Below are positions 28,933 to 37,175 of a stretch of DNA of 64,000 nt, one piece after another. The stretch is taken from positions 124,001 through 188,000 of the forward strand of contig NZ_JH815203.1 in assembly GCF_000296465.1 (NCBI RefSeq), given 5' to 3'. Position 1 is the stretch's first letter; each line of letters starts with the position of its first letter. The translations under genes and the position numbers were made by a program. The notes beneath the pieces were generated by a model. It was not told where the DNA came from, searched no databases, and saw only the letters and a list, made by a program, of their open reading frames with translations. Source of the DNA: Barnesiella intestinihominis YIT 11860. Its GTDB lineage: Bacteria; Bacteroidota; Bacteroidia; Bacteroidales; Barnesiellaceae.

Positions 28933-29734
28933 AAACATTTCAGCAATAGCTATCATGAAAAAGAAACAATCAATAGATAAAGAAGGAGCCAGACTCATCA
29001 GAGCATTGATAATCATTTCGATTATAGGGCTCCTTGCCATGTTTACCAATAAAGCATCTGCCCAAGTACGATTCAATGTACAAGGAGATTTAGTCAGTTC
29101 CTATGTGTGGAGAGGTATGTATCAAACAGGCGCTAGTATTCAACCGACTTTGAGTTTCAGTGTTGAAAACCTATCGTTGACGGCATGGGGATCCACCGAC
29201 TTCGATGGTTACCGGAATGGTAATATTCCCTCTGCAAATAAAGAACTTGACTTGACTCTGGCTTATACCTTCCCAAAATTGGGACTAACAGTTTCGGTTG
29301 CCGATATGTGGTGGGCCGGACAAGGAGCTGGAAAATATTTCGATTTCAATAACAAAACGACAGCTCATCATTTCGAAGCAAGTCTTGCTTATGTACTTCC
29401 GGTAGAAAAATTTCCTCTTTCGATCGCATGGTACACCATGTTTGCCGGTATGGATAAAAATGAAAAAGGCGATAAAAACAACTACTCGTCTTATGTAGAA
29501 CTCAATTATCCGTTCAGTGTAAAATCGGTCGATCTCAATGTAACATGTGGTATAGTACCTTATAAAGCACCTCAATACTATACCAACGGATTTGCCGTTA
29601 CTAATGTAGCATTGAAAGGAAGCTACGCAATTAAAATCACAGATTCGTTCTCCCTTCCGATATTTTCACAAGTAATATGGAACCCTCGTATGGAAGATGC
29701 TCATATCGTATTCGGAATCACTCTTAAACCATAA
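28919..29734 (+). CDS. Outer-membrane beta-barrel protein in the kdp operon, TorF/porin-like
   Basis: 271 residues if translation starts at 28919; a start at 28955 (MKKKQSIDKEG) is possible. A signal sequence ends near NKASAQ. The mature part begins VRFNVQGDLVSSYVWRGMYQ, the pattern of small 12-14-stranded barrels of the TorF/DUF family, with alternating strands to the C-terminus. It overlaps kdpC by 14 bases and lies 8 bases before the KdpD-like gene, so it belongs to the operon. An outer-membrane pore for K+ under starvation is inference only. Confidence 0.7.
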   Translation: MKTNKNISAIAIMKKKQSIDKEGARLIRALIIISIIGLLAMFTNKASAQVRFNVQGDLVSSYVWRGMYQTGASIQPTLSFSVENLSLTAWGSTDFDGYRNGNIPSANKELDLTLAYTFPKLGLTVSVADMWWAGQGAGKYFDFNNKTTAHHFEASLAYVLPVEKFPLSIAWYTMFAGMDKNEKGDKNNYSSYVELNYPFSVKSVDLNVTCGIVPYKAPQYYTNGFAVTNVALKGSYAIKITDSFSLPIFSQVIWNPRMEDAHIVFGITLKP

Positions 29735-29742
29735 CAGGGAGA

Positions 29743-30876
29743 ATGGATATAATTGAAAACGAAAAAAATGTACAATATTTTCTCGACTTGATAAAAAAAT
29801 CGAGGAGAGGTAAGTTTAAACTCTACATCGGCATGATTGCCGGTGTAGGGAAATCTTATAGAATGCTACAAGAGGCCCACGAACTCTTAGAAAACGGAGT
29901 AGATGTAAAAGTGGGTTTCATAGAGACACACGGACGTACCGGTACAGAAGCTATTTTACAAGGTATTCCTGTTATCCCGAGAAAAAAAATTTTCTACAAA
30001 GGGAAAGAATTGGAAGAGATGGATTTGGATGCTATCCTTCAAATACGTCCCGAATTGGTCATTGTCGATGAACTGGCTCATACCAACGTCGAAGGCAGTC
30101 GCAATGAAAAGCGATGGCAAGACGTCATGGAGTTACTCGATGCCGGTATCAATGTTATATCGGCAGTAAATATCCAACATATCGAAAGCCTGAACGAAGA
30201 GGTGCAGGAAATATCAGGAATCGAAGTTCGAGAACGAATTCCCGATCGTGTTTTGGAAGAGGCCGATGAAGTCGTAAATATAGACCTCACAGCAGAAGAA
30301 TTGATCGAACGGTTAAAAGCCGGGAAAATATATAGGCCGGAAAAAATAGAATTGGCATTGAATAATTTTTTCAAGGCCGAGAATATTTTACAACTACGAG
30401 AACTCGCACTCAAAGAAGTTGCTTTACGGGTCGAAAAAAAAGTAGAAAACGAACTCCCCTTAGATACATCTCACGTACGTCATGAAAAATTCATGGCGTG
30501 CATCAGTTCCCACGAAAAAACGCCCCGCAAAATCATTCGACGCTGCGCTCGATTGGCTACACGATATAACACAAAATTTTTCGTACTATATGTACAAACA
30601 CCCAAAGAGGATCCCGATCGCATCTCGCTGGCAGATCAGCGACATCTGTTAAACCATTTCAAATTAGCCACTGAATTAGGTGGAGAAGTCATACAGGTAC
30701 ATTCCCCGCACATTCTCGAAAGCATTATAAAGGTCGCAATCGAAAAACAAATTACAACAATATGTACAGGAATTCCAGCACTGAAATTGCCCCAAACCAT
30801 ATTTACGGTGTCCAAATATAAAAATTTCATGAAATCTTTATCCGAGAACAATATAGATTTAATTATCTTAGCCTAA
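29743..30876 (+). CDS. kdpD: KdpD N-terminal sensor half (KdpD domain plus Usp domain), without kinase core
   Basis: 377 residues. Residues about 20-230 are the KdpD sensor domain with its P-loop IGMIAGVGKS, ETHGRTGT and the hallmark VIVDELAHTNVEGSRNEKRWQD and VNIQHIESLN. A universal-stress-protein-like domain follows (KFMACISSHEKTPRKIIRRCARL). The protein then stops: there are no membrane spans and no histidine kinase. In E. coli these parts are fused in a single KdpD of about 890 residues. Here the kinase is encoded by the next gene, 14 bases downstream. Confidence 0.9.
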   Translation: MDIIENEKNVQYFLDLIKKSRRGKFKLYIGMIAGVGKSYRMLQEAHELLENGVDVKVGFIETHGRTGTEAILQGIPVIPRKKIFYKGKELEEMDLDAILQIRPELVIVDELAHTNVEGSRNEKRWQDVMELLDAGINVISAVNIQHIESLNEEVQEISGIEVRERIPDRVLEEADEVVNIDLTAEELIERLKAGKIYRPEKIELALNNFFKAENILQLRELALKEVALRVEKKVENELPLDTSHVRHEKFMACISSHEKTPRKIIRRCARLATRYNTKFFVLYVQTPKEDPDRISLADQRHLLNHFKLATELGGEVIQVHSPHILESIIKVAIEKQITTICTGIPALKLPQTIFTVSKYKNFMKSLSENNIDLIILA

Positions 30877-30890
30877 TAAAAATACCCGTC

Positions 30891-32330
30891 ATGAATATAA
30901 AAACAAAGTTGCTTTTAAGTATAGGGTTACTGACCGGAATGATTATTCTGCTGGTCTCCTTATCAGTTATCTATTTACAGATGCTGACGGCTGCCGAACC
31001 AGACAGCCCGATAGCTTCGACAGGCTTAAAACAAGCCGTTGTATGGGTGGCAATTATCGGAGGCATCTGCATAGTCTGCGGTGTCACATTAGCTATCTGG
31101 CTTCCTCAATCGATAAATAGACCTATCAAGGAGCTAACCGACGGTATCCTCGAAATAGCGAATCGCAACTATGAAAAAAGGCTGAATATATCGGATAAAA
31201 ACGAAGAATTTAAAAATGTGGTCGATAGTTTCAATAGAATGGCTCAACACTTGTCCGAATACAGATCTACCACCCTATCGACACTACTGGCACATAAAAA
31301 ATTTCTCGAAGCAATTATCAATAGCATCAGCGATCCCATAATAGGATTAGATCCAGACCGCAAAATACTTTTCATAAATAGTGAAGCTCTGAACATACTG
31401 AATCTGAAAAAAGAAAACACAATCTTCAAATCGGCCGAAGAGATTTCTTTGAAGAATGATTTATTAAGGAAATTAATACGAGAACTGGTTTCTCCCAATC
31501 CTCAGAAAGAGCCTATCAAAATATATGCCGACAATAAAGAAAGTTACTTCAAAGCCTCCTATATAGAAATAGACAACACGAATCACGACAGTGAAGAACC
31601 CGAAAAACTGGGGCACGTAATTATATTGAAAAACATCACGGAGTTTAAAGAGCTGGATTCTGCGAAAACAACATTTATCTCGACGATATCTCATGAATTG
31701 AAGACTCCCATATCAGCCATTATGATGAGTTTGCAATTATTGGAAGACAGACGTATCGGGTCTCTTAACAAAGAACAAGAGCAACTCTCCCAAAGTATTA
31801 AGGAAAACGGAGAACGGTTGCTCAATATCACCGGAGAATTGCTGAACATGACCCAAGTAGAAGCCGGAAAACTACAACTGATGCCCAAGATAACCCGGCC
31901 CATAGAATTGATCGAATATGCGATCAAGGCCAATCAGGTACAAGCCGACAAATTCAACATACACATCGAAGTCGATTATGACGAAAATACAAAGAAACTA
32001 TTCGTCGACAGCGAAAAAATAGCATGGGTACTTACCAATCTTGTAAGCAATGCCATACGTTATTCCAAAGAAAACGGTCGCGTCATTATCGGCACTTACC
32101 AAGACGGCAATATGGTCGAAATCTATGTACAAGATTTTGGGAAGGGAATCGACCCTCGCTATCATCAAAGCATATTCGACCGTTATTTCCGAGTGCCGGG
32201 AACAAAAGTACAAGGCAGCGGATTAGGATTGTCTATATCCAAAGATTTTGTAGAAGCACATGGGGGGACTCTTTCCGTAGAAAGCGAATTAGGAAAAGGG
32301 AGCCGTTTTATACTAAGATTGAAATCATAA
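30891..32330 (+). CDS. Membrane histidine kinase of the kdp cluster
   Basis: 479 residues. Two membrane spans (about 7-31 and 49-71), HAMP (about 72-124), a PAS-like domain (about 133-255) and HisKA with H268 in FISTISHELKTP follow in order. HATPase_c has N-box NLVSNAIRYSKENG, G1 DFGKGI, F-box IFDRYFRVPG and G2 GSGLGLSI. It has the kinase core that the preceding KdpD half lacks, although its sensor layout (HAMP-PAS) is unlike classical KdpD, which has four spans and GAF. The likely partner is the NtrC-type regulator at the other end of the cluster. Confidence 0.88.
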   Translation: MNIKTKLLLSIGLLTGMIILLVSLSVIYLQMLTAAEPDSPIASTGLKQAVVWVAIIGGICIVCGVTLAIWLPQSINRPIKELTDGILEIANRNYEKRLNISDKNEEFKNVVDSFNRMAQHLSEYRSTTLSTLLAHKKFLEAIINSISDPIIGLDPDRKILFINSEALNILNLKKENTIFKSAEEISLKNDLLRKLIRELVSPNPQKEPIKIYADNKESYFKASYIEIDNTNHDSEEPEKLGHVIILKNITEFKELDSAKTTFISTISHELKTPISAIMMSLQLLEDRRIGSLNKEQEQLSQSIKENGERLLNITGELLNMTQVEAGKLQLMPKITRPIELIEYAIKANQVQADKFNIHIEVDYDENTKKLFVDSEKIAWVLTNLVSNAIRYSKENGRVIIGTYQDGNMVEIYVQDFGKGIDPRYHQSIFDRYFRVPGTKVQGSGLGLSISKDFVEAHGGTLSVESELGKGSRFILRLKS

Positions 32331-32349
32331 TAAACGGGGACTAAAAATC

Positions 32350-33012
32350 TCACCAATCGATTTCCCGTATTCCCTTACTCCGTAAAAATGCATTCGCTCT
32401 ACTGAAATGCCGACATCCGAAAAAGCCACGATCAGCCGATCGTGGCGACGGGTGCGCGGCTGTTAAAACCAAATGCTTGCGAGCATCAATAAGCGCAATC
32501 TTCTCCTTAGCATAACTACCCCACAGCATAAACACGAGATTTTCTCTCTCATCGCTCAACTTTCGAATGACCGCATCGGTAAAAATCTCCCAGCCCATGT
32601 TTCGATGCGATCCTGTTTCATGAGCTCGCACGGTAAGCACAGAATTCAAAGGAAATACACCTTGCCTCACCCACCGATCCAAATTGCCCGAAGCGGGAAT
32701 AGGCTTGCCCAAATCATCATGTATCTCCTTAAACATATTAAACAAAGAGCCGGGAATAGCCACCCCCTCGGGTACAGAAAAACAAACACCGTAATACTGT
32801 CCGGGATTGGGATAGGGATCTTGGCCTAAAATAACAACTCTCACAGACTCGAAAGGACATGCATCGAATACATGAAATATCAAATGTCCCGGAGGCAAAA
32901 CATGCGCACGGCCATATTCGCTCCGCACAAAAGAAACCAATCGCTCGAAATAGGGCTTATCGAACTCGTCTTGCAGCCTCTTTCGCCAACTTTCCTCTAT
33001 CCTCACATTCAT
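32350..33012 (-). CDS. ung: Uracil-DNA glycosylase
   Basis: 220 residues, family length. The water-activating loop is VILGQDPYPNPGQYYG (D65). The uracil-binding region and the C-terminal loop AAHPSPRSADRGFFGCRHFSRAN are intact. It removes uracil from DNA in base-excision repair. It is convergent with the kinase gene (19 bases between stops) and unrelated to the kdp cluster. The 293 bases from its start to the next gene hold no other feature that I can support. Confidence 0.96.
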   Translation of the reverse strand: MNVRIEESWRKRLQDEFDKPYFERLVSFVRSEYGRAHVLPPGHLIFHVFDACPFESVRVVILGQDPYPNPGQYYGVCFSVPEGVAIPGSLFNMFKEIHDDLGKPIPASGNLDRWVRQGVFPLNSVLTVRAHETGSHRNMGWEIFTDAVIRKLSDERENLVFMLWGSYAKEKIALIDARKHLVLTAAHPSPRSADRGFFGCRHFSRANAFLRSKGIREIDW

Positions 33013-33311
33013 ATCTTATAAATTATTTCTCCAATGACAGCGCAGCTTCGGACAACAATAAATACACTCGTACCGAAATCTCCCTTATCGCATTGCCTCT
33101 TGCAAAGTTACATAAACAATGCACTAAAAGATTCATACGGCCTACCTTTTTATTTTTAGAGTCATTACAACAACCTATAAACACTCGCCGATATACAAAC
33201 AGACTTCTATTCGAACACAGAAAATCGCATATTCCCAGCAGAGATTAATATAAGTTATGACTGCGTTTAAACCTTTTTTCGTTAACTTCGTCAAATGAAA
33301 AAAAATTGCAC

Positions 33312-33854
33312 ATGAAACCACTACTTATCCTTATTTCGATTTTATTCGGATTCCTATCCATGCAAGCCCAATATGACTATCCCTATGATAGCGGCAATCA
33401 TTACTACGATAATACCCCACGTCTTATCATTCAGAAAAGCCGAATCATGGGTTGGTACGTTTCCGACATAAACGGAAACCGCATTAGCGACTATTACGAA
33501 CAAATCCGACCTTATAGGCAAGGTCGGGCAGCAGCATTAGACAAAATCATGGGTTGGTGTTTCATTTCCCTCGACGGTAAACGATGCACCGATTATTACC
33601 TTCTCGTCGACGATTTCCACGAAGGGTACGCACTTGTCAAAGATAAAATCATGGGCTATTGTTTCATCAATAGAGACGGTCATCGACTCGGCGACTATTA
33701 CGAAGAAGCCTATCCGTTTCACCGAGGCGTCGCTTTGGTGAAAGACAAAATCATGGGTTGGTACTTACTGAACACTGCCGGAAAGCGAATAAGCGGCTAT
33801 CACGATTCGCCTCGCGATTTTCAACCGACAAGACCATTGTACCGTCCGTGGTGA
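33312..33854 (+). CDS. WG-repeat (KWG-type) secreted protein
   Basis: 180 residues from ATG 33312 (an in-frame TTG at 33306 is a poor start). A signal peptide ends at SMQAQ. Four tandem WG-like repeats of about 35 residues follow, each with the core (I)MGW/Y-x-(F/V/L)-(x)-G-(K/N/H)-R-x-x-(D/G)-Y, for example IMGWCFISLDGKRCTDYY and IMGYCFINRDGHRLGDYY. WG-repeat proteins are periplasmic or surface proteins of unclear function in Bacteroidetes. It is the last gene before the integrated element. Confidence 0.75.
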   Translation: MKPLLILISILFGFLSMQAQYDYPYDSGNHYYDNTPRLIIQKSRIMGWYVSDINGNRISDYYEQIRPYRQGRAAALDKIMGWCFISLDGKRCTDYYLLVDDFHEGYALVKDKIMGYCFINRDGHRLGDYYEEAYPFHRGVALVKDKIMGWYLLNTAGKRISGYHDSPRDFQPTRPLYRPW

Positions 33855-33963
33855 AAGCCGAATTTTCTATAATAGACAAAAGTAAAGAAATAAAAAAGAG
33901 AGTCACCAAACTGGCACACCCTTTTTTCGGACACAACTTTTGTGATTAGGGAAAATAGTTGAT

Positions 33964-34125
33964 TGATAACGAGTTAGTAAATGACACAAGTACGGATTTA
34001 TCCGTATAAACATTATTTCGCTAAGGAAACTACTCTTTTCATGTAGGTTTCTATGTAGGTTAATTAATACCAATTGATTCCTACTAATGCGAATTAATAA
34101 TAAGTCATTAACTAACTCGTTATCA
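33964..34125. repeat. 22-bp inverted repeat flanking the integrase leader, candidate recombinase-binding or att region
   Basis: TGATAACGAGTTAGTAAATG (start of copy at 33964-33985) recurs inverted at 34104-34125 with one mismatch in 22 bases. The second copy ends 4 bases before the integrase ATG. The 118 bases between them contain two direct copies of ATGTAGGTT. Arm-type sites for the integrase, an attachment-site junction, or an autoregulatory operator are all possible. I see no tRNA gene next to it. Confidence 0.75.
34041..34061. repeat. Two 9-bp direct repeats between the inverted repeats
   Basis: ATGTAGGTT occurs at 34041-34049 and 34053-34061, a 12-base period, just upstream of the integrase gene. 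Short direct repeats at this spacing are typical of arm-type integrase or excisionase binding sites. Confidence 0.45.
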
Positions 34126-34129
34126 GTCT

Positions 34130-35407
34130 ATGTACACGATTAACATCAGGGGTAAGCAGAACCCGAAAGACACCAAGATGGTCAAGCTGGAGATAATTTT
34201 CTTCAAGACCGGTTACGCCCGTGTGCCGAAGGTTATAAACATCACAGGGCTATTAAAAGACTGGGATGTCAAGTCTCAGAGTTTCCGTGTAGGGAGTGCG
34301 GAGGCCACTACCAAGAACAAACTGCTTTTCGATTTGCGAACCAAATATCTGCATGTCGCCGATACCTGGGAGATGGAAGGCAGGAACTGGTCGCCCGTCC
34401 AGCTATCACATTGCTTCGATGAAATCAAGGCGGCCAAACCCGAGGTCAAAGTAAAGAGTGTCCAGCAGATGATCGATTATCTTGAAGAGACATTCAAAAA
34501 CAAGAAACGCATCAAGAACGGTCAGATTGTCGACAGCACGACCAATGCTAAACGGTATGTCTATCTCAAGCGTGAACTGCAGGCGTTTACAAAGGAAAAA
34601 TATGAAAAAGCCTTTTCCTCTTATTTCTTTACGGATATTACAGAAGAGTTTCTTCTTGACTTTGCGTTTTGGCTTAAAGAAAGAGGTATCAGAAATGGCA
34701 ACAAGGCCGGACTTACACACAAACTAAGGTTGCTCCGTGCCGTATGCAGGCAGGCAGAAAAGAAAGAGATGTACGGGGTGAATATGGATAACTTCCTCTG
34801 TCTCGGTGATGATATTAATTGGCCGGAAACCACTTCAAGAGCAGTTCCGGAAACAGTCATAGCTAAAATCGCAAATGTTGACCGTACCTTGTTTACGAAA
34901 AAAGAGCAGTTGCATCTTGATTTGTTCCTGTTCAGCTACTATACCGGAGGTATGGCGAATGTCGATGTATGTAACCTGACATGGGATTTGGTCCAGGAAG
35001 ACCGCATCGTCTATGAACGTATCAAGTTTCCCAAAACAGCCAAACCGGAATTACTCAGTAAAGCAAAAGCCATCATGAATAAATACCGTGGGCAAAGTTA
35101 TGGAAATTATGTATTTCCTGTTTTTACTCATAAACACACGACCACTTCCAAGAAGACTACACGTGTCAAGCAAATTTCCACACGCCTTTCACAAACCTTG
35201 ACGAAAGCATGCAAGATGCTGCGCATTAAAGAAAACATCACATGGTATTCCGCCCGTGGCTCTTTCATATCGAAGATGGTAGATGCCGGTAACAATCCGT
35301 ATGTGGTTGCAGAGATGGCTGGTAACAGCCCATTGACCATCTATAAGCATTACTACAAGAATACAAAGCGGGAAGAAATCAAGCGGCAGATGGAAGAAAT
35401 GTTCTGA
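34130..35407 (+). CDS. Tyrosine-type site-specific integrase, divergent Bacteroidetes branch
   Basis: 425 residues: an arm-binding N-terminal domain, a SAM-like core-binding domain (about residues 95-200) and a C-terminal catalytic domain. The second catalytic arginine is in WYSARGSFISKM and the tyrosine nucleophile in TIYKHYYKNT. The position where the first arginine is expected reads SYYTGGMANVDVCNL, so the residue appears replaced by glycine, and the HxxR histidine reads Tyr. It probably integrates and excises the element that starts here. Composition is more GC-balanced than the host genes to its left. Confidence 0.88.
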   Translation: MYTINIRGKQNPKDTKMVKLEIIFFKTGYARVPKVINITGLLKDWDVKSQSFRVGSAEATTKNKLLFDLRTKYLHVADTWEMEGRNWSPVQLSHCFDEIKAAKPEVKVKSVQQMIDYLEETFKNKKRIKNGQIVDSTTNAKRYVYLKRELQAFTKEKYEKAFSSYFFTDITEEFLLDFAFWLKERGIRNGNKAGLTHKLRLLRAVCRQAEKKEMYGVNMDNFLCLGDDINWPETTSRAVPETVIAKIANVDRTLFTKKEQLHLDLFLFSYYTGGMANVDVCNLTWDLVQEDRIVYERIKFPKTAKPELLSKAKAIMNKYRGQSYGNYVFPVFTHKHTTTSKKTTRVKQISTRLSQTLTKACKMLRIKENITWYSARGSFISKMVDAGNNPYVVAEMAGNSPLTIYKHYYKNTKREEIKRQMEEMF

Positions 35408-35551
35408 CCAGACATATCCATAAAGTTGTAAACACCTTGACAATTTCTCTGATGGATAAATCATACGGTATAATGGCTGTTAAAAGTCATTGATTACCAA
35501 TGTGATATTTATTATATTGACAGAATCGCTCTTATTCTTGATTATTTTCAC

Positions 35552-35559
35552 TACCTTTG
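35552..35559 (+). promoter_or_regulatory. -7 box upstream of the histone-like gene
   Basis: TACCTTTG matches TAnnTTTG and lies 26 bases before the ATG at 35586. The -33 element is not clear. It also supports the short form of the protein, because the longer upstream frame would start before the transcript. Confidence 0.55.
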
Positions 35560-35585
35560 TAGTCAATAACTTAAATAATATTTAT

Positions 35586-35762
35586 ATGAAAGAGTTGGTT
35601 TCAAAGATACAGGAAGTATATGCTACATTCTCCACGGATGCGGCACTTCAGATTGAAAAAGGCAACAAGGCCGCAGGTACCCGTGCCCGCAAGACTTCGT
35701 TGGAATTGGAAAAACTGATGAAAGAGTTTCGTAAGGTTTCCTTGGAAGAATCCAAGAAATAG
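35586..35762 (+). CDS. Histone H1-like (Hc1-type) DNA-binding protein
   Basis: 58 residues. MKELVSKIQEVYATFSTDAA, then an EKGNKAAGTRARKTSLELEK core and a Lys-rich end are the standard Bacteroidetes histone H1 homologue. The family compacts DNA. The frame is open for 32 more codons upstream (hydrophobic, no family match), so I take the internal ATG. Histone and HU-like genes in one integrated element suggest it carries its own chromatin proteins. Confidence 0.85.
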   Translation: MKELVSKIQEVYATFSTDAALQIEKGNKAAGTRARKTSLELEKLMKEFRKVSLEESKK

Positions 35763-35827
35763 CCTTTACACGTCCGGTCGTTATCACATAATGCCGGTTC
35801 TTCTGCAGATGCGGCATAAAAACCATA

Positions 35828-36061
35828 TTGGCAGAACAACATAATAAAATACGGAAAGCGTTAGCTTTTGTCATGCACCGAAATCTGGTAAATTTCACTT
35901 ATCCGCAGGACAAACAGTTTTCGCCTATGCTTTTGCGTGGGCTTAACTTGTTTGCGGATAGGTTTACCAGAACCTCGGTGCTACGGGTTATGTCCCACGC
36001 TTTTTGGTCTTGGTACATTGAATGCTTGACGGGACTCAAGCCAAATACGGAGATATTATGA
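35828..36061 (+). CDS. Small hypothetical protein of the integrated element
   Basis: 77 residues if it begins at TTG 35828, or 62 from ATG 35873 (MHRNLVNFTYPQDKQ). No domain recognised; it is basic, with an aromatic cluster (HAFWSWYIECL). Its stop codon overlaps the ATG of the next gene in the arrangement ATGA, which supports real, coupled translation. Function unknown. Confidence 0.5.
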   Translation: MAEQHNKIRKALAFVMHRNLVNFTYPQDKQFSPMLLRGLNLFADRFTRTSVLRVMSHAFWSWYIECLTGLKPNTEIL

Positions 36062-36294
36062 ACGACATGAATCTGATGGATGAACTTTTGAAAATTCCGG
36101 CCGATGCAACTGCCGCTACCGTACAAGGCATAGAAATGCTTCTTATCGATGAAAACAAGGCGGGGGCTTTATTGGAGTCGGATCCTAATGACAACACCAT
36201 CCACGAATGCCTTTTAAGCAACGGCCGTTTCCTGTTCCAATCGGACAATGCCAACCTCGTTGCCCTGTATAAAGTAACAGGAGCATCTGAATAA
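36058..36294 (+). CDS. Small acidic hypothetical protein coupled to the preceding gene
   Basis: 78 residues from ATG 36058; the frame is open further upstream but the 4-base ATGA overlap decides the start. Acidic, with MDELLKIPADATAATVQGIE and no known motif. It could be a partner or inhibitor of the preceding protein. Its stop codon lies in the loop of the hairpin that follows. Confidence 0.55.
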   Translation: MNDMNLMDELLKIPADATAATVQGIEMLLIDENKAGALLESDPNDNTIHECLLSNGRFLFQSDNANLVALYKVTGASE

Positions 36295-36304
36295 CGCTCC
36301 TGTT
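36276..36304. terminator. Hairpin between convergent genes of the element
   Basis: A 9-bp perfect stem AACAGGAGC / GCTCCTGTT (36276-36284 with 36296-36304), with the stop codon of the preceding gene inside the loop. The HU-like gene ends on the other strand 14 bases away. It probably serves both directions, although there is no long T run. Confidence 0.5.
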
Positions 36305-36317
36305 GCATATAATCACC

Positions 36318-36599
36318 TTATTTGTCTGATTTCATCCTTCCTGCAAAGGCTTTTGACGGTTTGAATGCCGGGATATTGTGGGCAGGCACTATTATCGTGG
36401 TATTCCTGCTTATGTTGCGTGCTGTCTTTTCCGCACGGTGTTTGATGATAAAAGAACCGAAGCCGCGAAGATAAACCTCCTCGCCGTTTATCATGGAAGA
36501 CTTTACGCTATCCATGAATCCTTCGACAACTTGTAACACGACCTGCTTCTCCAGACCGGTCTGCGTTGCTATTTCCCTGACGATATCCGCTTTTGTCAT
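36318..36599 (-). CDS. HU-family DNA-binding protein
   Basis: 93 residues, exact HU/IHF length. MTKADIVREIATQTGLEKQ dimerisation helix, then VYLRGFGSFIIKHRAEKTARN and the beta-arm tip VPAHNIPAFKPSKAF. It bends DNA and may act as host factor for the neighbouring integrase. It is on the opposite strand from the other element genes and has its own promoter-like box at 36634-36641. Confidence 0.93.
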   Translation of the reverse strand: MTKADIVREIATQTGLEKQVVLQVVEGFMDSVKSSMINGEEVYLRGFGSFIIKHRAEKTARNISRNTTIIVPAHNIPAFKPSKAFAGRMKSDK

Positions 36600-36633
36600 A
36601 TTAACTCTTGATTAAATACTGTCAATCCGGTCA

Positions 36634-36641
36634 CAAAGATA
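36634..36641 (-). promoter_or_regulatory. -7 box of the HU-like gene
   Basis: Minus-strand TATCTTTG, an exact consensus, 34 bases before the ATG at 36599. No -33 at the expected 19-21-base spacing. Confidence 0.5.
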
Positions 36642-36735
36642 CATCATTTCCTGAAATATCCTCCTTTTACAAACACATATAATAAACATTAGCCGGCGTC
36701 CGTCTCTACTCTTTCGATACAAATAGTATCGAAGT

Positions 36736-37170
36736 ATGAAGCTGACACTCAACCGCAAATTCAAAGGTCAGACCTATACCATAGGCGACCTGTCCATCAA
36801 CGGCAAATTTTTCTGTAACACCATCGAAGATGCCGTGAGGAAACTTCCGGCAACCTGTCCGGATACTCCTCGCGGCCGTTCCTGCACATGCAGGGAGAAG
36901 GTCTATTCCAAGACCGCCATTCCTGCCGGGACTTATAAAGTTACCCTTCAGTACAGCCCCAAGTACAAGAAAAAAATGCCATATCTGCACGATGTACCGC
37001 ATTTCCTTGGCATCCTAATCCATTCAGGCAACACCGAGGGAGATTCCGCCGGCTGTATCATCGTGGGAAAGAATACGGTCAAGGGAAAAGTTTTGGAATC
37101 CCGTACTACATTCCAAAAACTGTATGCCATGCTCGAGTCCGAAAGGGACATAACCATTCAGATTATATAA
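36736..37170 (+). CDS. DUF5675-family phage-associated protein
   Basis: 144 residues. KTAIPAGTYKVTLQYSPKY and ILIHSGNTEGDSAGCIIVG are the DUF5675 signature, in which a His...Cys arrangement resembles L,D-transpeptidase-like folds. The family is found in Bacteroidetes phages, and a lysis-related role has been suggested, but the function is not established. It lies 5 bases before the terminase gene, so the two are probably one unit. Confidence 0.75.
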   Translation: MKLTLNRKFKGQTYTIGDLSINGKFFCNTIEDAVRKLPATCPDTPRGRSCTCREKVYSKTAIPAGTYKVTLQYSPKYKKKMPYLHDVPHFLGILIHSGNTEGDSAGCIIVGKNTVKGKVLESRTTFQKLYAMLESERDITIQII

Positions 37171-37175
37171 ATCGA

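Noticed and set aside
32331-32349. Terminator between the kinase gene and ung
   Set aside because: The 19-base convergent gap has no stem-loop that I can support.
33855-34129. tRNA gene as integration target next to the integrase
   Set aside because: No cloverleaf or CCA-adjacent acceptor stem is visible; the only structure is the inverted repeat.
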